NCBI RefSeq assembly: GCF_003946695.1
Contig: NZ_RHOX01000009.1
Span: forward strand, 1-64,000
From: Lapidilactobacillus bayanensis
GTDB lineage: Bacteria; Bacillota; Bacilli; Lactobacillales; Lactobacillaceae
Direction: 5' to 3'
Length of the DNA stretch: 64,000 bases
The position numbers and the translations under genes are program-made. This document shows positions 53,742 through 63,207 of this stretch, in pieces. Position 1 is the stretch's first letter; each line of letters starts with the position of its first letter. The notes beneath the pieces are model-generated. The model was not told the DNA's origin. It searched no databases and saw nothing but the letters and a program-made list of their open reading frames with translations.

Positions 53742-54389
53742 CTATTCATAGTAACTATAATGACGTTCTAGACTGCGCAAGCCCCAAGTCAACACGGCCG
53801 TCAACAACAAATAAATAATCGCGACTAACAACAATGGCACCAAGGTAACATCGCGCGCCATTGCAATATTACCTGCGCGCAATAAATCGCCTAATCCTAA
53901 AACATAAACCAGCGAAGAATCTTTAACTAAATTAATTACTTCATTGCCCATTGCTGGAATGACTTGTTTAACTAATTGCGGCAGCGTAATGTGCCGGAAA
54001 ATTTGGAATGAGTTCAAACCCAACATTTGTCCTGCTTCAATTTGACCACGATCAACGCCCTGCAAGCCGCCGCGGAAAATTTCAGCAAAATAAGCTGCGT
54101 AATTAATAACGAAAGCAAATAATGCGGCCGAGAAACGCTGAAAGACAATATGCACAATTGGCAAGCCATAAAAGACAAAAATCAGTTGTAGCAACAAAGG
54201 CGTACCCCGCATTAACCAAACGTATAATTTCAAAACGGCGGCTAACGGTTTGAATTCAGAATGTAAGCCGACACTAACCAACAAGCCTAAAGGAATTGCT
54301 AAAACTAACGTTAACACAAAAATACTGAGGGTCATTTTGGTACCATCAAGTAACGCGGGTAAAATCTCACTAATATAATGCCAATTCAT
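53742..54389 (-). CDS. Amino-acid ABC permease
   Basis: A 215-residue permease with five helices and the EAA loop EAGQMLGLNSFQIFRHITLPQLVK. A single permease implies a homodimeric channel, unlike the two-permease importer at 31-34 kb. First gene after the T-box leader. Confidence 0.92.
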   Translation of the reverse strand: MNWHYISEILPALLDGTKMTLSIFVLTLVLAIPLGLLVSVGLHSEFKPLAAVLKLYVWLMRGTPLLLQLIFVFYGLPIVHIVFQRFSAALFAFVINYAAYFAEIFRGGLQGVDRGQIEAGQMLGLNSFQIFRHITLPQLVKQVIPAMGNEVINLVKDSSLVYVLGLGDLLRAGNIAMARDVTLVPLLLVAIIYLLLTAVLTWGLRSLERHYSYYE

Positions 54390-54424
54390 TTGTCCACACT
54401 CCTCTATTTATAAAACCCGACCAT

Positions 54425-54690
54425 AAAAAAATACCCCCTAGACAAAATGTCTAGAGGGTATTTGATCATTGATCAACACGGTTCCACCTCGAACTTACAG
54501 CAACTTCGCAGTTACTGACTCACACAGTATTAAACTGTACTGATAACGGGGCCAACCGATTCCGATTTAATTAAAGTTCTAACTAAAATTTAATTGTTGA
54601 ATTGTTGTGCACGATAACTTATCAATCCTTTTCACCAACCAGGACTTCTCTGAACAAAGCGGTTATCGCCGGGACAATTCAAAAACACAA
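54425..54690 (-). promoter_or_regulatory. T-box leader of the amino-acid importer
   Basis: Minus strand: a stem I base GCGATAAC/GTTATCGT with an AGAGA element, the T-box GAGGTGGAACCGTG (54477-54489 and beyond) and the final terminator ATACCCCCTAGACA/TGTCTAGAGGGTAT with seven Ts (54424-54461). The 3' side of the specifier loop reads GATAA (54619-54623), so GAT (Asp) or ATA (Ile) are the codon candidates; GAT fits an acidic amino-acid importer best. Uncharged tRNA would turn the operon on. Confidence 0.88.
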
Positions 54691-54778
54691 TCAAAATCTA
54701 TAAGGAGAATATTAAGCAGTTAGGAACGAAAAGTCAAGTACTTTTATAAAAAATATTGACAGTACTTCTGTAAAAATA

Positions 54779-55885
54779 TTATTGGCGACGGCCAAACAAC
54801 CGTTGCCAGAAACTTAACTTCTTAGGTGGCGTTGGTTTTTCAACCGTTGTCGCGGCTGTCTTAGGCGCGGATTCAGTTGCGGTCGCCTTCACATTAGTGT
54901 CAGTCTTTGCGCTTAAATCGGCAGACTTTTTAGTTTTAGATGCTTCTTTAACTGCAGGCTGTTTTGCGGTTTGCGTTAATTCTTTCATTTCAGTTGTTGG
55001 TTCAGAAACTTTATCCGCTGCTGCGGATGCGATTGGATCAACAACATCTTGAGTCTGATCAGTGGCTGAATTAGCCAGCGATTTATTCTTTATCGGTTCA
55101 GTAACGACCTCGTCAGTGGCAAGATTCGTCTCGTCTGTTAAGGACATCAGTGGCACGGTTTCGCCTAACATACGCCGCGCAATATTGCGATAACCCTGAG
55201 CAGCAGGATTATCAGCATTGACAGCCACTAATTTACCTTGATTGGCAGTCGCAATCACCTCATCATCGTCAAATACAATCCCTAATAAAGGAATTGCTAA
55301 ATGATCCGTAATTTGTGCCACGTTCATCGTCAAACCTTTGTTCATCAGGTTCTTGCGAATTCGATTAATAATCAAGCGTGGTCCAAATTCCAAATGCCGT
55401 GCTTCTAACAGGCCCACAATTCGATCAGCATCACTCACCGCAACATTTTCTGGATTGGTGACTAGAATTGCACCGTCAGCACCAGCAACGGCGTTTTCAA
55501 AACCAGTTTCGATTCCGGCTGGACAATCCAATAAAATAAAATCAAAATTCTTTTTTAATGCGCTAACCACTTGCTTGACAGCTTGCGCAGTTAAGACGTT
55601 TTTATCAGCATTCTGAGCAGCGGGCAATAAATAAAGCTGACCATCAAAGTCAGGGTGAGCAATTAAAGCCTGCTCAATATCAGCACGACCTTGAATAACA
55701 TCAACGATCGTGTAAATAATTCGATTTTGTAGGCCGAGTGCAGAATCAAGGTTACGCAGTCCTAAGTCTAAGTCAACGACACAGACTTTCTTGTGAAGTA
55801 ACGCTAAGGCCGCACCTAAATTGGCGGTCGTCGTCGTTTTGCCTACACCGCCCTTACCGGAAGTGACAACTAAGGCAGTCCCCAT
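54779..55885 (-). CDS. minD: MinD septum-site ATPase with long C-terminal linker
   Basis: A 368-residue cell-division ATPase, about 100 longer than usual. Deviant Walker A GKGGVGKTTTTANLG, switch DLDLGLRNLD and LLDCPAGIE are in place. After the ATPase core (to about 260) comes a Thr/Ala/Lys-rich stretch of about 95 residues with no fold. The membrane helix LSFWQRLFGRR is kept at the extreme end. Its ATG overlaps the minC stop (TAATG). Confidence 0.93.
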   Translation of the reverse strand: MGTALVVTSGKGGVGKTTTTANLGAALALLHKKVCVVDLDLGLRNLDSALGLQNRIIYTIVDVIQGRADIEQALIAHPDFDGQLYLLPAAQNADKNVLTAQAVKQVVSALKKNFDFILLDCPAGIETGFENAVAGADGAILVTNPENVAVSDADRIVGLLEARHLEFGPRLIINRIRKNLMNKGLTMNVAQITDHLAIPLLGIVFDDDEVIATANQGKLVAVNADNPAAQGYRNIARRMLGETVPLMSLTDETNLATDEVVTEPIKNKSLANSATDQTQDVVDPIASAAADKVSEPTTEMKELTQTAKQPAVKEASKTKKSADLSAKTDTNVKATATESAPKTAATTVEKPTPPKKLSFWQRLFGRRQ

Positions 55886-56550
55886 TATTGTGCCTCCATT
55901 TGTTGGTAGAGTGCTGGTTTTTGCTTCGCTAAATCAGTCATTGCTGCGTAAGCTAGTTCATGCTGGTCATTGATATAAGCAAATTTTTGCTGGCCAAGTT
56001 CTGGGCTATCCGCCACAATGGCGACCAAATTACTAATGCGAATTTGTGCGGCCTTACTAACATCGCCTGAAATAATCGCATCATCGTTGGCAGGATAACC
56101 CGCGTGTAAAACCGCACCATCAACATTGCCGACGACATAAATATTTCTAGCAGCTTCAAGAATTGCCCCTTGATGCACCTTGCCTAATAAGACAACATCG
56201 CCATCAAAAAACATTTCCTGACCACTCCGAATAATTTGGGGCACGAAATAAACTTTCTGCGCATGTAGAGCCGCCGCGGCCACCTTGTTAGTTTGAACAT
56301 CAGCAGTTACTTCTGCCATTGAGAAATGATCAAACGACATAATAACTGCTTTTAATGCCGCTTGCTGCTCAGCAGTTAAGACACGCAAGCCAGTATTCAC
56401 AGAAAATTCAGTCTCATGTGTACTTTGATCCGCTCCGCGAACTTTTTTTAACATCGCTTTTAATTCAGTTAAACTTTGTTCAAAGTCACTCGTTCCCGGA
56501 ATTTCAATTTGATAACCAGTGTTGCTGGCCTTTAAAGAAATGTTTTCCAT
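55885..56550 (-). CDS. minC: Septum-site-determining protein MinC
   Basis: A 221-residue FtsZ inhibitor. N-terminal domain 1-100 and C-terminal beta-helix (about 115-205) with IRSGQEMFFDGDVVLLGKVHQGAILEAARNIYVVG are typical. Directly ahead of minD in the mreC-mreD-minC-minD cluster. Starts 25 nt after mreD. Confidence 0.92.
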   Translation of the reverse strand: MENISLKASNTGYQIEIPGTSDFEQSLTELKAMLKKVRGADQSTHETEFSVNTGLRVLTAEQQAALKAVIMSFDHFSMAEVTADVQTNKVAAAALHAQKVYFVPQIIRSGQEMFFDGDVVLLGKVHQGAILEAARNIYVVGNVDGAVLHAGYPANDDAIISGDVSKAAQIRISNLVAIVADSPELGQQKFAYINDQHELAYAAMTDLAKQKPALYQQMEAQ

Positions 56551-56575
56551 CGCTGTTGCTCCTTATCCCCAATAA

Positions 56576-57100
56576 TTATTCTCGAATCATTAAATCGAGT
56601 AATTTCTGGCTCGGCCAGTAACAAATTGCAAATATCACGATATTAAATAAAATTGTCGGTGCTAAAACATTGCTGACGAAATCCCAAATGCTCTGATTAG
56701 ACAAGGCAAAGAACAGCGCCAACGCGTACAAAATTACTTGTGCCAATAACACCGCGATTACGAAAGCAGCCAAACGATAGATAAATTTCTGTTGAAAATA
56801 CTTTAGTAAATAGCGCACCAACAAATAGATAACAGGCATAATCAACGTATATTGGCCAATCAAACCGGTATAAAATAAATCGTAAAATAAACCACAAAAT
56901 AGTGCGAGCCAAAACATGAACGGTTCATCGGGCGCCATAAAAGTGGCCAGAACCATTTCCATTAATAAGAGCTGCGGGGCAATTTGTAAATCGCCAGCAA
57001 ATAATGATGGCGACAACGCTAAACTAAGGCTGCCATCTAAAAAGAACCCCACGAGAAGTACGATTAAAATAAGCCAACGCCGGCGTAACTTACGCTCCAT
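56576..57100 (-). CDS. mreD: Rod-shape protein MreD
   Basis: A 174-residue membrane protein with five or six helices and the pattern LFAGDLQIAPQLLLMEMVLATFMAPDEPFMFWLALFCGLFYDLFYTGLIGQYT. Partner of MreC in the elongasome. Its ATG directly follows the mreC stop (TAAATG). Confidence 0.9.
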   Translation of the reverse strand: MERKLRRRWLILIVLLVGFFLDGSLSLALSPSLFAGDLQIAPQLLLMEMVLATFMAPDEPFMFWLALFCGLFYDLFYTGLIGQYTLIMPVIYLLVRYLLKYFQQKFIYRLAAFVIAVLLAQVILYALALFFALSNQSIWDFVSNVLAPTILFNIVIFAICYWPSQKLLDLMIRE

Positions 57101-57961
57101 TTATTTGTCTCCAATCGAACTACTGATAACCGTCACAACCGAAAAGTTATTCAAATTCGTTGCTGGTTTGACGTAAATTGTATTGGCCAAACCATAATTA
57201 TCTTTTTTAACTTTGCTGACCGTTCCGATTAACAAGCCTCGTGGTGTGGCGCCACCAAGACCCGAGGTGATCACCTTTTGACCGACCTTAACTTTATCAG
57301 CCGTTACTAAATGACTCATAACCAAACTAGCTGTTTTATCGTCAAACTCCGTGATTAACCCCGTCACTGGTGTATCAGCGTTGGTGCTAATCTCGGCCGC
57401 AAAGCGACTGCTCGAATTATTATTACTAGAAATTAATTCAACTTTGGAATTCGTATCGTTAACTTCAATCACCCGACCAACTAAGCCCGCACCAGAAACA
57501 ACCGGCATATTTTTCTTAATACCAGCTTTGGCACCACGATTAATGACTAAATAATTCTGCCAGTTAATTGGTGAGCGACTCATGACAGCCGCACTAATTT
57601 TGGTGTAATCAGTCAATGTTTCATTTAAGTTTAGTTGTTTCTTTAAGTTGTTATTTTCATTTTTTAAAGTTTGATTCTCTGCTTCAGTTGCCGCAATCGT
57701 TGCCAATTTTGCCTTCAGCGTCTTATTTTCCTGATAGGTATTGAGTAAATCACGAACTCCAGAAGTGGCATTGCGCGCAACATTAACCGGCGCCGTGATT
57801 ACCGTTCCCACCGCACCCAAAGCATCATTACCAAAACGTTGAACTGGCTCAGGCATATTACGATTATTCCGCAGACTAATTGACGCCGACAGCATACCAA
57901 AAACAGCAATCAAAGTAATCATGATTATTATTAACTTCTTGTTGGAAAAAAACTTATTCAT
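57101..57961 (-). CDS. mreC: Rod-shape protein MreC
   Basis: A 286-residue protein: one N-terminal helix (IIIMITLIAVFGMLSASI), a coiled coil (about 65-110, TLKNENNNLKKQL) and the beta-rich MreC core (VVSGAGLVGRVIEV, GLGGATPRGLLIGTV). GGAGGATCTA sets the ATG at 57961. mreB, its usual neighbour, is not in the window. Confidence 0.95.
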   Translation of the reverse strand: MNKFFSNKKLIIIMITLIAVFGMLSASISLRNNRNMPEPVQRFGNDALGAVGTVITAPVNVARNATSGVRDLLNTYQENKTLKAKLATIAATEAENQTLKNENNNLKKQLNLNETLTDYTKISAAVMSRSPINWQNYLVINRGAKAGIKKNMPVVSGAGLVGRVIEVNDTNSKVELISSNNNSSSRFAAEISTNADTPVTGLITEFDDKTASLVMSHLVTADKVKVGQKVITSGLGGATPRGLLIGTVSKVKKDNYGLANTIYVKPATNLNNFSVVTVISSSIGDK

Positions 57962-58003
57962 TAGATCCTCCAGTAAATCAAAAAAGCGGGCGTCAACCCG
58001 CAA

Positions 58004-58500
58004 TTCAGACCTTAATGTGTCCGTTTCAGTATTTATTCAATAAATAATCCCACAATTATCGCCAGCAAGCGGGTCTTGCGTGACAAGCAAACGCGACGAC
58101 AAAGCAGCAACCAAGCCACAAATAAAAGGCCATCAAAACGTTCTTCGCGGACTAATGCTAAAGCAAATTATAACATACCCACAAAATCTTAAAAAGCCAT
58201 CACAATCAAAACTTAAAAAACAAAGTGCGAAAGCCAACGGGTTGGGTGTTTGTATTTAAACGGGAAGATTGATGCATGTTAATGCAGCAAGATTCACGCT
58301 TAAATACACGACACCCAGTTGCCTTGAGCACGTTTCAAATCAAAGTGCGAAAGACAACAAATTGGGTGTTTGTATTTAAACGGAAAGATTGATGTACGTT
58401 AGCGCAGAGAAACAAACATAACTGACATCCGTCAAAATTAAACTTCAAATCCATTTAAGAATTATCAAAGCATTTTTTATTGTAAAAAACACTTGGACAA
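58004..58500. repeat. Gap upstream of mreC with repeat family 3
   Basis: About 500 nt with no gene. It has AAGCGGGTCTTGCGTGACAAG, then a direct repeat: 58221-58290 and 58342-58410 share CAAAGTGCGAAAG.CAAC, TTGGGTGTTTGTATTTAAACGG and AAGATTGATG. The first copy continues into a stem with ACACCC. Inverted, it matches the gap at 7940-8090 (CAACCCGTTG, TTTGAAACGTGCTCAAG). The mreC promoter should be here. Confidence 0.5.
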
Positions 58501-58516
58501 GTAAATGTTATAATAT

Positions 58517-58530
58517 GGTTAGCGCTTTCA
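58517..58530 (-). promoter_or_regulatory. cre-like site upstream of the AraC gene
   Basis: TGAAAGCGCTAACC on the minus strand fits the CcpA consensus TGWAANCGNTNWCA at 13 of 14 positions. TATAAT is at 58509-58514. Catabolite repression of the sugar locus via its regulator is likely. Confidence 0.75.
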
Positions 58531-58566
58531 AATATAATTTAGCACTGATAAGGTTATGGTGAAACA

Positions 58567-59447
58567 ATGAAACATGTGATTTATAGCGGCATCATGAATA
58601 GTTTAAATATTGAGCGATCTACACGCGACTCAAAATACAATATGACCAAGCATTGGCATCCAGAATGTGAATTACAATATTTTATATCTGGGAATCGGAA
58701 GTTCTTTATTGACAATCAAATTTATACAGCTAAAGCAGGCAGTCTATTTATTGTCGATGCTGAACAGATCCACAGCACTTTTTCAGATAAAGCACTTGCT
58801 CATGATCGTATTCTAGTTCAATACGACAAGCAATTTTTCTATGAGTCAGCAATTCATCTTGGAATTGATTTAAACTTATTTTTTAACGACTTCCGGGGAA
58901 TGATTCAAGTTCCATCGGCAGATCGCCCTTACGTGCAAGGTTTACTTCATGGAATAGCCAACGAGGTCATCAATAAAGAATTAAAGTACGTTGCTTCTGT
59001 CCAAATCAAATTTTTAGAGTTGGTCATCTATTTGGAACGTTTAAAGGTTACTGGTGGCAGAGATTTTTACCGAATCAATCCAATATTGAGACCAATGAAA
59101 TTATTAATGAAGTTGAACAATATATCAAAACAAACTCCGCTAATGTGGGAACCTTGGAAGATATTGCCCGTCATTTCTGCTTTGACAAAAGTTATTTAAG
59201 CCGTCGCTTCAAAATAAATACCGGCTACACGATTTCAGAGTTTACCAACATTCAAAAAATTCAACGATCCCAAAAATTATTACAAGATTCCCATCTTAGC
59301 ATTGCCGATATAGCTGCTAAAGTTGGCTACGATAATATCACTTATTATAATCGTGTTTTCAAGAAATACACTGAAACTTCCCCACTACAGTATCGAAAAA
59401 AGACGAGTGCCTACAAAAAAGCGCTCCGTGAGAAGAACAACTTTTAA
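58567..59447 (+). pseudogene. AraC-family regulator, frameshifted
   Basis: Frame one (58567 to about 59070) encodes the cupin sensor domain (HWHPECELQYFISGNRKFFID). A different frame (to 59447) encodes the two helix-turn-helix motifs (TLEDIARHFCFDKSYLSRRFK and SIADIAAKVGYDNITYYNRVFKKYTETSPLQYR). One T added to the T-run at 59063-59067 would join them as DFLPNQSNIETNEIINEVEQ. Real mutation or sequencing indel. It is divergent from the GH105/ABC operon it likely controlled. Confidence 0.85.
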
Positions 59448-59682
59448 ATAAGGGACTGTGACAATTAAAAATAAGTTTCAGAATCACCTAATTACGCTAA
59501 CTGATCTAAACTAATGTCGATTAAAGAGCTAATAATACTGGCAAAAATTACAGATTGGCGTGAACGTTAAGTTAAGCTTAATGATTAGTCTAGCTGTTTT
59601 ATTTACCTCGATTTTTGGTTGAACAGAATACTGTGATTAAGTGATATTGGGCAATCGTACTTTCATTCCACATCAACAAAAA

Positions 59683-59722
59683 AGAGTTAGGGAATTTTCC
59701 ATCGATTTCCTAGCTCTTTTTG
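59683..59722. terminator. Bidirectional terminator between AraC gene and sugar operon
   Basis: AGAGTTAGGGAAA/TTTCCTAGCTCT with A-run left and T-run right. The 59450-59680 stretch before it has no gene I can support. Confidence 0.85.
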
Positions 59723-59755
59723 TCTTTATGATCAACCCAACCTTTAATTTGCTTT

Positions 59756-60895
59756 TTATTTTAATAATTCTGCATAGGCAAATATTAGAGGTGCAACTCC
59801 TTTTGCATCGTTGTTTACTCTTGGCTCGGAAATATAGTACTCATACGAACCATCACGCTGTTTATACGTTCCTTTGCCAGCAATGCCCCCTAATCCTGCT
59901 ACTAAACAAATATCTTTTAGAATGAAACTGCCCTGATCATTTACAACCAGTTTTTGCTTCACAACTGCTTCAAGAATTCTCGTCCCCTCGATTAAGAAAC
60001 GTTCATTCAGCATGCCAAGTTTTGCTCCCTTAATCATCGAATAAGCGAGCGCGCAAGAACCACTTGTTTCTAAATAATTACCTTTGCGCGTACCTTGGTC
60101 AATTACTTGATAAAACATTTTTGATTCGTCGTCGCGATATTGAAGCACCGTTGTCATCATATCCTGCAACTGTCTGCTTAATTCAATAGCTTCAAAACTA
60201 GAATTGGTCAAAATAATCTCGGCAGTATCAACAAGCGCCATTGCATACCACCCAATTGCTCTTGTCCAAGCTGTTTTACTACGGCCAGTAACTGGATCAG
60301 ACCAAAAGGCGGAACGAGTTGGATCATAACCATGAAATAATAAACCACTCTCAGGATCAGACATGGACTGATAAGCATTTTGAAATTGCCTTAAAACATC
60401 TGAGAGTTGAGCACCTTGATTAAAACAAATTTCATATTCAGCATAAAATGGCGCAACCATATATAATCCGTCCAACCAGACTTGACTGGGATATATTAAT
60501 TTATGCCAGAAACTGCCCTGTATATTTCGCGGCTGAAGTAACATTTGTGAATATAAAACATCTAGCGCCTTTTTATACTTCTCTTTCTTTGTTTCCTTAT
60601 ATAGCGCGAATAGGACCTTACCTTCATTAATAAAATCACAGTTATAATCTGTTAAACGATATCCTCGAATCGTACCATCATCAGCAATGTAATAATCAAT
60701 GAATGAATCCAAAAAGTCAAAATAATATTGATTGTTGGTTGCCTCGTACATTTTCAAAACGGCCATTGCCATACATCCATCTATATAGCTCCAACTTGAA
60801 GGCTTGCTTTCGAGTTTGGCTTCTATATTCCAGGCAGGTTGACTAGGCGTCGATTCCTCTAAGATGCCATCTAAAAGCTTTCCGACATTATCCAC
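59756..60895 (-). CDS. GH105-type unsaturated glycuronyl hydrolase (YteR-like)
   Basis: A 379-residue (alpha/alpha)6-barrel enzyme. The motifs YPSQVWLDGLYM, YDPTRSAFWSDP and AWTRAIGWYAMALVD match unsaturated rhamnogalacturonyl hydrolases, which remove the unsaturated uronic acid left by pectin lyases. No signal peptide, so it acts on imported oligosaccharides. GTG start at 60895 with GAGGA 8 nt before. Last gene of the operon. Confidence 0.88.
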   Translation of the reverse strand: MDNVGKLLDGILEESTPSQPAWNIEAKLESKPSSWSYIDGCMAMAVLKMYEATNNQYYFDFLDSFIDYYIADDGTIRGYRLTDYNCDFINEGKVLFALYKETKKEKYKKALDVLYSQMLLQPRNIQGSFWHKLIYPSQVWLDGLYMVAPFYAEYEICFNQGAQLSDVLRQFQNAYQSMSDPESGLLFHGYDPTRSAFWSDPVTGRSKTAWTRAIGWYAMALVDTAEIILTNSSFEAIELSRQLQDMMTTVLQYRDDESKMFYQVIDQGTRKGNYLETSGSCALAYSMIKGAKLGMLNERFLIEGTRILEAVVKQKLVVNDQGSFILKDICLVAGLGGIAGKGTYKQRDGSYEYYISEPRVNNDAKGVAPLIFAYAELLK

Positions 60896-60932
60896 TTATT
60901 ATTCCTCACGAACTTCATTTTTTAATGATGAG

Positions 60933-61325
60933 CTAAAATTGAATTATTTTAGTATGTGTTACTTCATCTTGACCACCATTCTTACCAAAAAATAAAGGCA
61001 AACAAATTAAGTAACAACTCATTAGTTTACACAGAATTTCACGTTGAATAATGACGGCGACTGAAACTGTATGGCGTACTTTGTCAGTGGAAACAATGCG
61101 TAAGCGAAAAAATCCTTTACCAATTGTTTGTCCATTAATCATGAAGGGATATTGAATAAGATAATAGCCACCAATAATAACCACGAATGCAATCGCAGTG
61201 AGAAATAAATTGTTAGGCACGACTTTACGAATAATTGGGATAATAAAACTAAATGTCACAAACATTAAAAGCAGAGCAATCATAAAATCAATGATTTGTG
61301 CCATAATTCTTTTGATTAATAACAT
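60933..61325 (-). CDS. RDD-family membrane protein
   Basis: A 130-residue protein with three or four helices and the RDD pattern: RIMAQIIDFMIALLLM, then INGQTIGKGFFRLRIVS and REILCKL. Role unknown; such proteins have been proposed as transporters. It lies between the permease and hydrolase genes of the sugar operon. Confidence 0.7.
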   Translation of the reverse strand: MLLIKRIMAQIIDFMIALLLMFVTFSFIIPIIRKVVPNNLFLTAIAFVVIIGGYYLIQYPFMINGQTIGKGFFRLRIVSTDKVRHTVSVAVIIQREILCKLMSCYLICLPLFFGKNGGQDEVTHTKIIQF

Positions 61326-61337
61326 TTATCTTTTCCC

Positions 61338-62195
61338 TTATTCCTTTCCACCAGTATTTGCCACACCATCAACAAAATAGCGTGCCCCAGAGAAGAACAG
61401 TGCAATCATTGGCAATAATCCTAATGTTGATGCAGCAAATACTCTGCCATACGAAACCATTGCCTCACCGTCAAGTTGTTGCTTCAAGATAACGGACAGA
61501 ACTGTTTTATCCGGGCTGTTCAAATAAATTAATGGTCCTTGGAAATCATTCATTCCCCACATAAAGCAAAGCAACCCCACGGTTATCAAAATAGGCTTTA
61601 ATACGGGAACAATAATTTTGAACAAGATCTGGAGCTCATTGCAGCCATCCATCACTGCAGCTTCATCTAGCTCCGTTGGTATCGTCCGCATAAATTGAAT
61701 AATCATAAAAATAAAAAATGAAGAACTGGCAAAAACGTCGGCAATATATAAACTGGCAAACTTATCTAATAAGCCGATTTGCCGATAAAACAGATATAGC
61801 GGTATCCGAAAAGCTAATTCTGGCATTAATAATGTAATAATAACTGCACCAAACACGAACTTTTTCCCTTTAAAACTTTTCCGTGCAATAACGTACGCGG
61901 TTAAGAGGCAGGAAAGAAGTGTAAAAAACGTTTTGGGAATTAAGAATTTCATTGTGTTAGCAAAGTAAAACCAAATATTATGCTCTTTGGTAATTTGCCA
62001 AGCATCGGCGAAATTGTTGAAAACCGCATGTCCTGCCGATGGGAAAATACTCAGTGTACCAAAAATTTCTCTGTTCTCTTTAAAACTTGATCCAATCATC
62101 CACAGTAAGGGATAAATTAAAATAATGCCGACGATAATTAATAATCCATAGCGAATAATCTCGTTAACTCTTCTTTGCGTTTTACTCAATCCCAT
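61338..62195 (-). CDS. Carbohydrate ABC permease, LplC-like
   Basis: A 285-residue permease with six helices. The EAA loop is DEAAVMDGCNELQILFKIIVPVLKP. Pairs with the upstream LplB-like permease. AGGAGGGAG precedes the ATG. Confidence 0.92.
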   Translation of the reverse strand: MGLSKTQRRVNEIIRYGLLIIVGIILIYPLLWMIGSSFKENREIFGTLSIFPSAGHAVFNNFADAWQITKEHNIWFYFANTMKFLIPKTFFTLLSCLLTAYVIARKSFKGKKFVFGAVIITLLMPELAFRIPLYLFYRQIGLLDKFASLYIADVFASSSFFIFMIIQFMRTIPTELDEAAVMDGCNELQILFKIIVPVLKPILITVGLLCFMWGMNDFQGPLIYLNSPDKTVLSVILKQQLDGEAMVSYGRVFAASTLGLLPMIALFFSGARYFVDGVANTGGKE

Positions 62196-62207
62196 TACTT
62201 CTCCCTC

Positions 62208-63098
62208 CTAATCATTATAAAATACCCAGCGATTTGAGGATTTGAAAACTATTATTGTCAGAACACCGATAATTAATAATAGAATCCAGGTCAACGCACT
62301 GGCATAACCATAATTACCGTTCTGGAAAGCCTGGTCATAAATATATAGATTCAAAAAATAAGTAGTATTGTTCGGGCCACCTTTTGTAATCAGGTATGCC
62401 GAATTAAACTCTTGAAATTCCTTTACTAGCACATTGACTGTGTTAAATAGTATGACCGGCGTGATCATGGGAATTGTAATACTGATTGTCTGTCTAAACT
62501 TAGAAGCACCATCAATTGCTGCAGCCTCGTATAGCAATTTTGAAACACCTTGCAGGGCTGATAAAAAGATAAGCATCGTTGAGCCGAATTGCCAAGTTTT
62601 CAAAATAATCAACGTAAAAATTGCAAATGACGGATCTTTGATCCAATTAATATTAACGCCACCACCGAAATTAAAAATACTAAGCACAGTATTTACCGGA
62701 CCATTAACATCAAACAACATTGTCCATAAAATCGAAACAGTAACATTCCCACCAAGAATTGATGGAATGTAATACATTGTTCTGAAAAAGTTAACACCTT
62801 TTAATTTGAAATTAAGGATTGCTGCGACAATAAATGAAACGATAATAACAGCAGGCGTACCAATTAACACATACTTCATTGTGGCGAAGAATGAAGCCTT
62901 AAAAGTATCATCTTTAGTGAAGATTTCAATATAGTTTTTTAACCCTATAAATTCTGGATCCCCAAGAATTGGATACTCCATCAAACTATAAATAAACGAA
63001 ACAACGATTGGATATACCTTAAATACAACGAATCCAATCACCCATGGCGCTAACATGCCATATATCCAAATACTCTTAATCTTTTTACTATTCGACAT
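62208..63098 (-). CDS. Carbohydrate ABC permease, LplB-like
   Basis: A 296-residue permease with six helices and EAA loop YEAAAIDGASKFRQTISITIPMITP. GAGGAG is 9 nt before the ATG at 63098; the ATG at 63107 abuts it. Spacing to the next gene is 12 nt. Confidence 0.92.
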   Translation of the reverse strand: MSNSKKIKSIWIYGMLAPWVIGFVVFKVYPIVVSFIYSLMEYPILGDPEFIGLKNYIEIFTKDDTFKASFFATMKYVLIGTPAVIIVSFIVAAILNFKLKGVNFFRTMYYIPSILGGNVTVSILWTMLFDVNGPVNTVLSIFNFGGGVNINWIKDPSFAIFTLIILKTWQFGSTMLIFLSALQGVSKLLYEAAAIDGASKFRQTISITIPMITPVILFNTVNVLVKEFQEFNSAYLITKGGPNNTTYFLNLYIYDQAFQNGNYGYASALTWILLLIIGVLTIIVFKSSNRWVFYND

Positions 63099-63207
63099 TT
63101 GATGCATCTCCTCGGAGACTAACTATAGTCTTTGATATTAATAAAAATAGAGGATCGCAAGTCCCCTCCAAAAAGAGCGGATCCTCCAATAAACATTGTA
63201 TTATTGA

